From Planctomycetota bacterium (GTDB taxonomy: Bacteria > Planctomycetota > Phycisphaerae > FEN-1346 > JAACEH01), in the NCBI GenBank assembly GCA_016935955.1, contig JAFGPY010000262.1, positions 1 through 5,087 on the forward strand: a stretch of 5,087 nt of DNA, given 5' to 3'. How positions within the stretch are numbered: position 1 is the first letter of the stretch; each line of letters opens with the position of its first letter. The notes beneath the pieces are model-generated. The model saw only the letters and a list, made by a program, of their open reading frames with translations. It made no database searches and was not told where the DNA came from. Position numbers and translations under genes: made by a program. Positions 1 through 5,037 of this stretch are shown one piece after another.

Positions 1-71
1 ATGATCTGCGACTTGTCAACGCCCATCTGCTCGGCCACAATACTGGTTACGCGTTCTTCGATCGACGCCAC
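1..71 (-). CDS. acpP: Acyl carrier protein, N-terminal fragment (runs off left edge)
   Basis: Acyl carrier protein holds the growing acyl chain on a phosphopantetheine arm and passes it between the soluble fatty acid synthesis enzymes in the cytoplasm. Only 23 codons are in the window, reading MASIEERVTSIVAEQ followed by MGVDKSQI. This matches helix I and the start of the following loop in ACPs. The DSL motif carrying the phosphopantetheine serine lies outside the window. The start is a GTG at 71-69, chosen because GGAGG at 84-80 sits 8 nt upstream and no in-frame ATG lies nearby. It follows fabG by 83 nt, the usual fabG-acpP order, and fabF would be expected next. The identity rests on a short N-terminus plus gene order, both of which agree. 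Confidence 0.93.
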   Translation of the reverse strand, partial: MASIEERVTSIVAEQMGVDKSQI

Positions 72-116
72 GTTCACTTCCTCCAAATCTTGATCGCTAA
101 GCTGACCAACTCATCG

Positions 117-141
117 GCCGGCCGCCATCCGGGCCGCCGGC
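117..141 (-). repeat. Hairpin in the fabG-acpP gap
   Basis: Two 10-nt arms (117-126 and 132-141) pair with a single G-G or C-C mismatch around a 5-nt loop. On the minus strand no T-run follows, so it does not look like an intrinsic terminator. It lies between the fabG stop and the acpP ribosome binding site, where a stem could shield or process the mRNA so that acpP is made at a different level. The minus strand has GTAA directly 5' of the stem, one base from the GTAG foot of the REP-like elements at 1977-2060, so a decayed REP is possible. Its function is inferred. Confidence 0.5.
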
Positions 142-154
142 TTACGAATTGTCC

Positions 155-898
155 TCACATGACCATGCCGCCGTCGACGGCAATGACTTGTCCCGTAATG
201 TACGCGGCTTCGTCCGAGGCGAAGAAGGCCACCGCCTCGGCCACGTCCGCCGGCTGGCCCATCCGCTTCAGTGGGATGTTGGCCAGGGCTTTCTCCTTCA
301 CCGCCTGCGACAACACGTCCGTCATGTCCGTCTGAATGAAGCCCGGGGCCACGGCATTGGCCGTAACGTTGCGGGCCGCAAGCTCCCGCGCCGTCGTCTT
401 CGTCAGACCGACCACGCCCGCCTTCGAGGCCGAGTAGTTGGCCTGCCCGGCGTTGCCGGCCAGCCCCGAGACGCTGGCGATGTTGACGATGCGGCCGCGG
501 CGTTGCCGTATCATATACCGCGACGCGGTCCGTGTCATCAGGAAGGTTCCCTTGAGGTTGACGGCCAGGACCAGGTCCCAGGCCTTGGTTTCCATCCGCA
601 TCAGCAGGTCGTCGCGGGTGATGCCGGCGTTGTTGACCAGGATATCGATGCTGCCGAACTCCTCGTTGATGGCATCGAGCGTCTTCTCGATAGCTTCTTC
701 GTCGGTGACGTCCAGCTTGTAGGCCTTGGCCATGGGCGATCCGGCCTCGGTGCAGAGCTTGACGGTCTCGGCCATGGGCTCTTCGAGCACGTCGGCCAGG
801 GCCACCTTGGCGCCGCCGGCCGCAAGCCGCAGGGCAATGGCCCGCCCGATGCCGCGTCCGCCTCCGGTAACGATCGCTACGCGGTCTTTCACTGCCAT
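155..898 (-). CDS. fabG: 3-oxoacyl-ACP reductase FabG
   Basis: FabG reduces 3-oxoacyl-ACP to (R)-3-hydroxyacyl-ACP, the first reduction of each elongation cycle, in the cytoplasm and usually as a tetramer. The 247-residue protein is a classical short-chain dehydrogenase. It has the nucleotide-binding motif TGGGRGIG at residues 11-18, NNAG at 89-92, and the catalytic tetrad N114, S142, Y155 and K159 (YSASK at 155-159). It also has the FabG-typical segments ITRDDLLMRM (93-102), VAPGF, and a C-terminal ASDEAAYITGQ near the VDGG tail. The ATG at 898 is chosen over an in-frame ATG at 973 because AGGAGG lies 5 nt upstream (909-904) and the protein then matches the family's 244-248 residues. An oddity is D36 at the end of strand beta 2, where NADP-dependent FabGs usually lack an acid; this may shift preference towards NADH. 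The gene lies 52 nt after fabD. Confidence 0.98.
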   Translation of the reverse strand: MAVKDRVAIVTGGGRGIGRAIALRLAAGGAKVALADVLEEPMAETVKLCTEAGSPMAKAYKLDVTDEEAIEKTLDAINEEFGSIDILVNNAGITRDDLLMRMETKAWDLVLAVNLKGTFLMTRTASRYMIRQRRGRIVNIASVSGLAGNAGQANYSASKAGVVGLTKTTARELAARNVTANAVAPGFIQTDMTDVLSQAVKEKALANIPLKRMGQPADVAEAVAFFASDEAAYITGQVIAVDGGMVM

Positions 899-903
899 CA
901 GGA

Positions 904-909
904 CCTCCT
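904..909 (-). promoter_or_regulatory. Ribosome binding site of fabG
   Basis: A perfect AGGAGG on the minus strand lies 5 nt before the ATG at 898. It settles the start against the longer reading frame from 973, whose extra 25 residues resemble no FabG N-terminus and would run through this site. Confidence 0.85.
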
Positions 910-950
910 CGCTCAGGTGTGACTTTTGCGAATCCCCGTCGTGACGCCCG

Positions 951-1871
951 TCAGGCGCCGACCTCGGCCGCACTGTTGACGGTCGTCACGGCGGCACTGC
1001 GGTCGATCTTCTTCATCAGGCCGCGAAGCACGCGACCCGGTCCGATCTCGTAGAACGTATCAAAACCGCCGGCCAGCAGCCGCTCCATGGACTTCTGCCA
1101 CAGGATGCTGCTGGTGAGCTGCCGGACCAGCATCGGCCGCACGTCGGCCACCGAGCCATAATAGTCGGCCGTGACGTTGGCCACCACCGGCAACCGCAGG
1201 TCGGCCAGGGTCGTCGCCTGGAGTTCCTGTTCGAGGCCCTGGGCGGCCGAGTCCATCAGGCGGCTGTGGAACGCCCCGGCCACTTTCAACTCGACGGCCC
1301 TGCCGCCGGCCTCCTCGGCCAGGGTCAGGGCCTTGGCACAGGCCTCCTTGCTGCCCGAGACGACAATCTGCCCCGGGCAGTTGAAATTAGCGGGCGAGAT
1401 TATACCCAGCGCCGAAGCCGCTTCACAAATGTTTTTTACCTGCTCCTCATCCAGCCCCATGATGCTGACCATCGTCGAGGGATTGGCCTCGGCGGCTGCC
1501 TGCATCAGTTCGCCGCGGCGACGCGTCAGGCGGACGCCGTCCTCGAACGACAGGCTGCCGGCGGCCCACAGGGCGGTGTACTCGCCGAGGCTCAGGCCGG
1601 CGGTCGCATCGGCCTTTACGTCGCGGCCCGGGCCCTCGGCCCACAGTTCGGCCAGGACGACGCTGGTGACGAAAATCGCCGGCTGGCTGACGTCAGTTGC
1701 GTTGAGACGGTCCTCGGGCCCCTCGAAGCAGACGGCCGAGAGATTGAAACCGAGAATCTCGTCGGCCCGGTCGAACAACTCGCGGGCCTTGGGGAAGGCC
1801 TGGTACACGTCGGCGCCCATGCCGACGCTTTGGGCGCCCTGTCCCGGAAACAGCAGTGCGGTCTTGCCCAC
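951..1871 (-). CDS. fabD: Malonyl-CoA:ACP transacylase FabD
   Basis: FabD moves malonyl from CoA to the phosphopantetheine of ACP, giving the extender unit used by FabH and the later condensing enzymes. The 306-residue protein (family about 300-320) opens with GKTALLFPGQGAQ, whose Q11 helps form the oxyanion hole. It has the nucleophile elbow GLSLGEYTAL at 92-101 with S94, the malonyl-binding arginine near R119 (RRGELMQ), catalytic H202 in AGAFHSRLM, and a C-terminal GPGRVLRGL. The elbow has Leu where most FabDs have His (GHSLG). The start is the GTG at 1871, which has GGGGAGG 6 nt upstream and gives the standard N-terminus. An ATG five codons earlier (1886) would place that ribosome binding site inside the gene and has no site of its own. 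fabH lies 206 nt upstream, separated by a repeat element. Confidence 0.97.
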   Translation of the reverse strand: MGKTALLFPGQGAQSVGMGADVYQAFPKARELFDRADEILGFNLSAVCFEGPEDRLNATDVSQPAIFVTSVVLAELWAEGPGRDVKADATAGLSLGEYTALWAAGSLSFEDGVRLTRRRGELMQAAAEANPSTMVSIMGLDEEQVKNICEAASALGIISPANFNCPGQIVVSGSKEACAKALTLAEEAGGRAVELKVAGAFHSRLMDSAAQGLEQELQATTLADLRLPVVANVTADYYGSVADVRPMLVRQLTSSILWQKSMERLLAGGFDTFYEIGPGRVLRGLMKKIDRSAAVTTVNSAAEVGA

Positions 1872-1877
1872 GATTGA

Positions 1878-1884
1878 CCTCCCC
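1878..1884 (-). promoter_or_regulatory. Ribosome binding site of fabD (supports GTG start)
   Basis: GGGGAGG on the minus strand is spaced 6 nt from the GTG at 1871. It overlaps the alternative upstream ATG at 1886, which argues that the ATG is not the main start. Confidence 0.75.
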
Positions 1885-1976
1885 ATTCATCTGGTCCAGG
1901 TGGAACCGCCCGACAGGTCCACTTCGGGCTGTGAAACGTGTGCGGCTAACAACCCGTTGAAGGAGTCCGTGTTTAT

Positions 1977-2000
1977 GTAGCACGCCCGCCCCCGGGCGTG
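1977..2000 (+). repeat. REP-like hairpin with GTAG foot, unit 1
   Basis: GTAG (1977-1980) is followed at once by a perfect 8-bp stem, CACGCCCG at 1981-1988 and CGGGCGTG at 1993-2000, around a CCCC loop. REP sequences mobilised by RAYT (REP-associated tyrosine transposase) enzymes carry GTAG or GTGG directly 5' of a short GC-rich palindrome, and this unit matches that plan. The family assignment is from structure only. Confidence 0.65.
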
Positions 2001-2036
2001 ACGCAAGGCTGCAAACGACCGCCAAAGTCCGTGTCC

Positions 2037-2060
2037 CCCGGCCGAGAGCGGCCGGGCTAC
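2037..2060 (-). repeat. REP-like hairpin with GTAG foot, unit 2 (inverted)
   Basis: On the minus strand GTAG (2060-2057) is followed at once by a perfect 8-bp stem, CCCGGCCG and CGGCCGGG, around a CTCT loop, ending at 2037. The plan is identical to unit 1 but the stem bases differ and the orientation is opposite. ATGTAGC precedes or begins both stems. A 36-nt spacer (2001-2036) lies between the units. Confidence 0.65.
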
Positions 2061-2077
2061 ATTTCTTCAACGGGCGG

Positions 2078-3070
2078 CTAGAACTTGACGACTGCCGAAG
2101 CCCACGACAGGCCGCCTCCGAAGGCGACCAGGATGGCCGTCTGACCATCGCGGATGCTGCCCTGGCGGCGGGCCTCCGACAGGGCGATCGGCACGCTGGC
2201 TGCGCTGGTGTTGCCGTATTTGTCGATGTTGACGAAGATCTTCTCGGCCGGGAAGCCCAGTCTTCCGACGGCCGAATCAATGATTCGCGTGTTGACCTGG
2301 TGCGGCACGACCATGGCCACGTCGTCGACCGAGAGGTTGCAGTGCTCCATGGCGTCGCGGACAAGGTACTGCATCTTGTCGACGGCGAAGCGGTAGACCT
2401 CGCGGCCGTGGATGGTCATCTTGTTGGCTGCCTCGTCGAGATTCGCGTGCGTGACCGGCTGGGCCACACCGCCGGCGGGTGTGATCATCAGGTGCCCGCC
2501 CACGCCGTCGATGCCCAAAGTGTTGTAGATGACGCCCGTGTCGGGCTCGTCGGAGCCTTCGAGCAGGGCTGCACCGGCCCCGTCACCGAAAAGGATGCAA
2601 CTGGCGCGGTCCTTGTAGTTGGTGATGGCGCTGAGTTTCTCGGCCCCGACGACCAGGGCCCGCTTGCAGATGCCGGCCAGGATGGCCCCGCGGGCCATAG
2701 CCACGCCGCAGACGAATCCCGAGCAGGCCGCTTCGAGGTCGAAGCCGCCGCACTTGGGGATGCCCAGTTTGTACTGCACGAGGGCCGCCGTGGCCGGGAA
2801 AATGTGGTCGGGCGTGATCGTCGCGATGATCACCAGGTCGACGTCGGCCGGCTCGCGTCCGGCGTCCTTGAGGGCCTCGCGGGCGGCGGCCACGGCCAGG
2901 TCGCTGGTGGCCTCGTTCTCGGCGGCAATGCGCCGCTCCTTGATGCCCGTGCGCGTCGTGATCCACTCGTCGGAAGTGTCGACGAGCCTGGCGAAATCGT
3001 CATTGGTCATGATGCGTTCGGGAACGTAGTGTCCGGTCCCGACGATCTTCACGCTGCGCGGTAAACTCAC
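2078..3070 (-). CDS. fabH: 3-oxoacyl-ACP synthase III FabH
   Basis: FabH starts fatty acid synthesis by condensing a short acyl-CoA, usually acetyl-CoA, with malonyl-ACP to give the first 3-oxoacyl-ACP. The 330-residue protein has the thiolase fold. It shows the N-terminal DTSDEWITTRTGIKERRI (31-48), the active cysteine C116 in EAACSGF, H257 in VVPHQVNTR, N287 in YGNTSAAS, and the closing FGGGLSWAS, so the Cys-His-Asn triad is complete. The length fits the family (about 315-335). The start is a GTG whose GTGA overlaps the plsX stop by 4 nt, with AGGAG 10 nt upstream (3085-3081), implying translational coupling to plsX. Whether it prefers acetyl or branched primers cannot be read from these motifs. 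The stop is followed almost directly by the repeat element at 1953-2074. Confidence 0.98.
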   Translation of the reverse strand: MSLPRSVKIVGTGHYVPERIMTNDDFARLVDTSDEWITTRTGIKERRIAAENEATSDLAVAAAREALKDAGREPADVDLVIIATITPDHIFPATAALVQYKLGIPKCGGFDLEAACSGFVCGVAMARGAILAGICKRALVVGAEKLSAITNYKDRASCILFGDGAGAALLEGSDEPDTGVIYNTLGIDGVGGHLMITPAGGVAQPVTHANLDEAANKMTIHGREVYRFAVDKMQYLVRDAMEHCNLSVDDVAMVVPHQVNTRIIDSAVGRLGFPAEKIFVNIDKYGNTSAASVPIALSEARRQGSIRDGQTAILVAFGGGLSWASAVVKF

Positions 3071-4071
3071 TTTTGCAGTTCTCCTGCCGGGGCCAGGGCG
3101 TCTTCGATGGCCTCATTGACCTTTTGCCCGGCGAATCGCGAGGAGGCTTTCAGGGCATTCCGGATGGCCCGAGCCTTGGAGGAGCCGTGACAGATGGTTC
3201 CGATACCGTCGATGCCCAACAGCGGCGCGCCGCCGTAGGACGCGTAATCGTGCTGTTCCTGGAGCTTCGAGACGACCGGCGAGAGCTTCGAGACCATGTC
3301 CGGAGCAAAGGCCGTCAGCTCGTCGGCCAGCATCTGGACCATGCCCTCGCCCATGCCCTCGATGACCTTGAGCACGACGTTGCCCACGAAACCGTCGCAG
3401 ACGATGACGTCGAAGCGGCCGTTGAACAGGTCGCGGCCCTCGGCGTTGCCGCAGAAGTTGACCGAGGCGCTGCGAAGCAGGTGCCGCGTCTCGCGGACCA
3501 GGTCGGTGCCCTTGGCGTCCTCGCTGCCGATCGACATCAGGCCGACCCGCGGGCTCTTGGTGCCGTGGACCCTCTGGCTGTAGACCGAAGCCATCAGCCC
3601 GTACTGGGCCAGGTGCACCGGTTTGGCGTGGATGTTGGCCCCGACGTCGATGACGACGACCGGACCGTGGAAGGTTGGGACGATGATCGAGATGCCGGCT
3701 CGCCGCACGCCACGCAGCGTCCGCAGGGCCATCTGGGCGGCCGCAACGACGGCCCCCGTGTTGCCCGCCGACACAAAGGCGTCGGCCCGGCCCTCTTTCA
3801 TGACTTCGACCATGCGGCTGATGCTGGAGCGGGGCTTCTGGCGGAGGGCCTCGACCGGAGCCTCGTCCATGCCGATGGCCTGTTCGGCGTGCTCGACCAG
3901 GATACGGTCGAACGGGCCGCCGAGTTCCCGCAACTGGCTTTCGATGACGTCCTGGGGCCCCACCAGGAGGATGGTGTCCTCCGGCGGCAGAATCTCAAGG
4001 GCCTCAACCGCCCCCTTGATGATCTCTGACGGCGCGAAATCGCCGCCCATGGCATCCAGGGCCGTCCGCAT
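3067..4071 (-). CDS. plsX: Phosphate acyltransferase PlsX
   Basis: PlsX converts acyl-ACP and phosphate to acyl-phosphate, which the membrane enzyme PlsY uses to acylate glycerol-3-phosphate, so it links fatty acid synthesis to phospholipids. It is a peripheral membrane protein in the bacteria studied. The 334-residue product opens with the family signature ALDAMGGDFAP (residues 4-14). It keeps SAGNTGA at 101-107, DVGAN at 152-156, CDGFVGNV at 225-232 and YGGAPLLGIDG at 279-289. No signal peptide or membrane span is evident, as expected. The ATG lies 4 nt after the rpmF stop, and GAGGAG (4087-4082) inside the end of rpmF is 10 nt upstream, so translation is probably coupled. The 3' end overlaps fabH by 4 nt. 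Confidence 0.98.
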   Translation of the reverse strand: MRTALDAMGGDFAPSEIIKGAVEALEILPPEDTILLVGPQDVIESQLRELGGPFDRILVEHAEQAIGMDEAPVEALRQKPRSSISRMVEVMKEGRADAFVSAGNTGAVVAAAQMALRTLRGVRRAGISIIVPTFHGPVVVIDVGANIHAKPVHLAQYGLMASVYSQRVHGTKSPRVGLMSIGSEDAKGTDLVRETRHLLRSASVNFCGNAEGRDLFNGRFDVIVCDGFVGNVVLKVIEGMGEGMVQMLADELTAFAPDMVSKLSPVVSKLQEQHDYASYGGAPLLGIDGIGTICHGSSKARAIRNALKASSRFAGQKVNEAIEDALAPAGELQK

Positions 4072-4075
4072 GCGC

Positions 4076-4255
4076 CTAGCTCTCCTCGGTGGTTACGACC
4101 TGACGGTCCTGGTACCAGCCACAATTCTCGCACACGCGGTGCGGCAGCGTCACGTGGTTGCAGTGGCTGCAGATGACGGTGGACTGCGGCGTCAGGGCAT
4201 GATGGCTGCGGCGCTTCCTCTTGCGGGCTTTGCTTGTCTTGCGTTTCGGTTGCAT
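4076..4255 (-). CDS. rpmF: 50S ribosomal protein L32 (zinc-binding form)
   Basis: L32 is a small protein of the large ribosomal subunit. The 59-residue product has a very basic N-terminus, PKRKTSKARKRKRRSHHAL, typical of L32. It then has a zinc ribbon made of C29, C32, C42 and C45 (CSHC and CENC), ending in GWYQDRQVV. All four cysteines are kept, so this is the zinc-requiring form rather than the cysteine-free copy some bacteria use under zinc shortage. The length is normal for L32 (about 55-65). The ATG at 4255 is chosen because the L32 N-terminus begins there. The upstream bases show no good Shine-Dalgarno site (only GGA about 10 nt away), so initiation may be weak or leader-dependent. It is the first gene of the operon and sits just before plsX, as in many bacteria. 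Confidence 0.97.
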   Translation of the reverse strand: MQPKRKTSKARKRKRRSHHALTPQSTVICSHCNHVTLPHRVCENCGWYQDRQVVTTEES

Positions 4256-4300
4256 GTCGTCGGTCCAATAACGGCCCGGGGGCCTGCCTGTAAGTCGAAA

Positions 4301-4321
4301 GAGAGGGCTCCCAGCCCTCTC
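4301..4321 (-). promoter_or_regulatory. Leader hairpin upstream of rpmF
   Basis: A perfect 9-bp inverted repeat (GAGAGGGCT and AGCCCTCTC, 3-nt loop) lies between the predicted promoter and rpmF, near the 5' end of the predicted transcript. On the minus strand it is followed by TTTCGACTT, a poor T-run. It could protect the mRNA 5' end, act as a weak attenuator, or take part in autoregulation by L32. None of these is shown by the sequence. Confidence 0.55.
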
Positions 4322-4335
4322 GGCAAAGGGGCCAT

Positions 4336-4363
4336 AGTATCGTATGCCGGTCGCAATCGTCAA
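4336..4363 (-). promoter_or_regulatory. Predicted sigma70-type promoter of the rpmF-plsX-fab operon
   Basis: On the minus strand, TTGACG (4363-4358) matches the -35 consensus at five of six bases. After 16 nt comes GATACT (4341-4336), a four-of-six -10 element; TACTAT (4339-4334) with an 18-nt spacer is an equal alternative. The AT-rich patch stands out in GC-rich surroundings. Transcription would start near 4326-4330, giving a leader of about 70-75 nt before rpmF. Confidence 0.6.
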
Positions 4364-4383
4364 GGAAAAAGCCCCTCGGGGCC
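4364..4383 (-). terminator. Intrinsic terminator facing leftwards
   Basis: On the minus strand, GGCCCCGAGGGGC folds into a short GC-only stem (4 bp with a CGAG loop, or 5 bp with a tight loop) followed by TTTTT. This is the textbook layout of a Rho-independent terminator. It ends transcription arriving from the right, just before the operon promoter, whose -35 begins within 1 nt of it. No gene that it would serve is visible in the window. Confidence 0.6.
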
Positions 4384-4385
4384 AC

Positions 4386-4453
4386 CCGCGGGCACGCCCC
4401 GACGCTGCCGCACGACGCGGGACGAACCAGGGGCAGGGGAGGCGTGCCCGCGG
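4386..4453 (-). repeat. 13-bp inverted repeat just before the terminator
   Basis: CCGCGGGCACGCC (4386-4398) and GGCGTGCCCGCGG (4441-4453) are perfect inverted copies enclosing 42 nt. Read on the minus strand the stem is directly followed by the terminator at 4383-4364. Inside, CTGCC and GGCAG can extend the fold. It may be the 3' part of a small structured RNA or a plain DNA repeat; I see no known RNA family. Confidence 0.5.
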
Positions 4454-4563
4454 AGCAAACCGGCCGAGCCGAGCCGCCGGGGGCCGTCTCGCGGCACCTG
4501 TTCCAACCGGTTCCGCGCCCTTCGCCCCGCCTGTCCCCGCAGATGTCGCGAAAAGGGCGGATT

Positions 4564-4580
4564 CGGCGCGCCACGCGCCG
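4564..4580. repeat. Short GC-rich inverted repeat
   Basis: CGGCGCG and CGCGCCG form a perfect 7-bp stem around a CCA loop. No T-run follows on either strand and no GTAG foot is present, so it is neither a clear terminator nor a REP of the type at 1977-2060. In such GC-rich DNA it could be chance. Confidence 0.35.
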
Positions 4581-4802
4581 CCAAAATCTCGAATCTCTCC
4601 CACGTGATTTTTCGAGCCCCAACCATGGGGCCCATTCCCACAGGATTCTCCTTTCCGTCCCTTCGTGCTGCGGCACAATGCCTTGCCACTGCCATGCTTA
4701 CGACGTCCTGGCGGTCCGGGCGGGCAACTCCGGGCCGGGTCGCTTGCCGCGGCTCAACGGGACGCAAAGTGGCCGCAAGTGCCGCCGAAAGCGGTCCGAA
4801 TC

Positions 4803-4828
4803 CGACCGAAAACGGACGAAAACGGTCG
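4803..4828. repeat. Tandem CGAAAACGG repeat within a small inverted repeat
   Basis: CGAAAACGG occurs at 4807-4815 and 4817-4825, a 10-bp spacing close to one helical turn. The pair is bracketed by CGACCG (4803-4808) and CGGTCG (4823-4828). The reverse complement CCGTTTTCGG appears again at 4995-5004. It could be a protein binding site or simple sequence drift. Confidence 0.35.
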
Positions 4829-4927
4829 TTCTCGCGCCGCCCAAATGAGACAGCCGTTTCGGTATCGTCGCGGCCCGTTCGGCCCCGGCAGGCCGCTTTT
4901 GCGGGGCGCCAAGCCTGCCGCAAAATT

Positions 4928-5037
4928 GTTCACCGAGGTTAACATTGTTAAGCGCGCTTAACTTTTCGGAACGCAGTTCCCGCCACCGCCAGGGCCGTTT
5001 TCGGACGGTCGGACTGTCACAGTTCACCGCGCTTAAC
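4928..5037. promoter_or_regulatory. Cluster of TTAA-core boxes, operator-like
   Basis: A perfect 16-bp palindrome GTTAAGCGCGCTTAAC spans 4947-4962. Its right arm recurs as CGCGCTTAACT at 5028-5038. GTTCACCGAGGTTAAC (4928-4943) and GTTCACCGCGCTTAAC (5022-5037) agree at 14 of 16 positions. AT-rich palindromes repeated in a GC-rich non-coding stretch suggest binding sites for a dimeric regulator, perhaps serving a gene to the right of the window. The regulator and target are unknown. The + strand also has TTTT after the palindrome, so a weak terminator is a lesser alternative. Confidence 0.4.

Larger units (their letters stand above)
1953..2074. repeat. BIME-like element with 10-bp outer inverted repeats
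   Basis: A 122-bp block fills most of the fabH-fabD gap. Its ends are a perfect 10-bp inverted repeat, CCCGTTGAAG at 1953-1962 and CTTCAACGGG at 2065-2074, the latter only 3 nt past the fabH stop codon. Inside are two REP-like hairpins facing opposite ways and a 9-bp direct repeat AGTCCGTGT (1964-1972 and 2026-2034). This layout, paired inverted REP units, is that of bacterial interspersed mosaic elements. It encodes no protein and would have to be moved by an enzyme encoded elsewhere. Confidence 0.65.

Noticed and set aside
899..973. 25-residue N-terminal extension of FabG from an ATG at 973
   Set aside because: It overlaps the fabD stop, matches no FabG N-terminus, and runs through the AGGAGG that serves the ATG at 898.
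1977..2060. The hairpins between fabH and fabD read as ordinary Rho-independent terminators
   Set aside because: Neither stem is followed by a T-run on the minus strand, they lie mid-operon, and both have GTAG exactly at the foot of the stem, which fits REP elements better.
149..4029. Long plus-strand open frames lying opposite fabG, fabD, fabH and plsX
   Set aside because: They are antisense shadows produced by the strong GC bias of the real minus-strand codons; none shows a recognisable domain or ribosome binding site.
4256..4678. Longer minus-strand frame extending rpmF upstream
   Set aside because: The added residues are low-complexity and unlike L32, and the frame crosses the predicted terminator and promoter.
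4384..4700. Known structured RNA (SRP RNA, RNase P RNA, tmRNA, 6S RNA) before the orphan terminator
   Set aside because: I looked for their conserved core motifs, such as the GGAAGG-type SRP loop and the RNase P GAGGAAAGTCC box, and did not find them. A novel or minor RNA stays possible.
4360..5027. Arginine-rich open frames of about 60-190 codons in the right-hand region
   Set aside because: Several overlap in different frames and strands, with no conserved motif and no convincing start site; they look like chance frames in GC-rich DNA.
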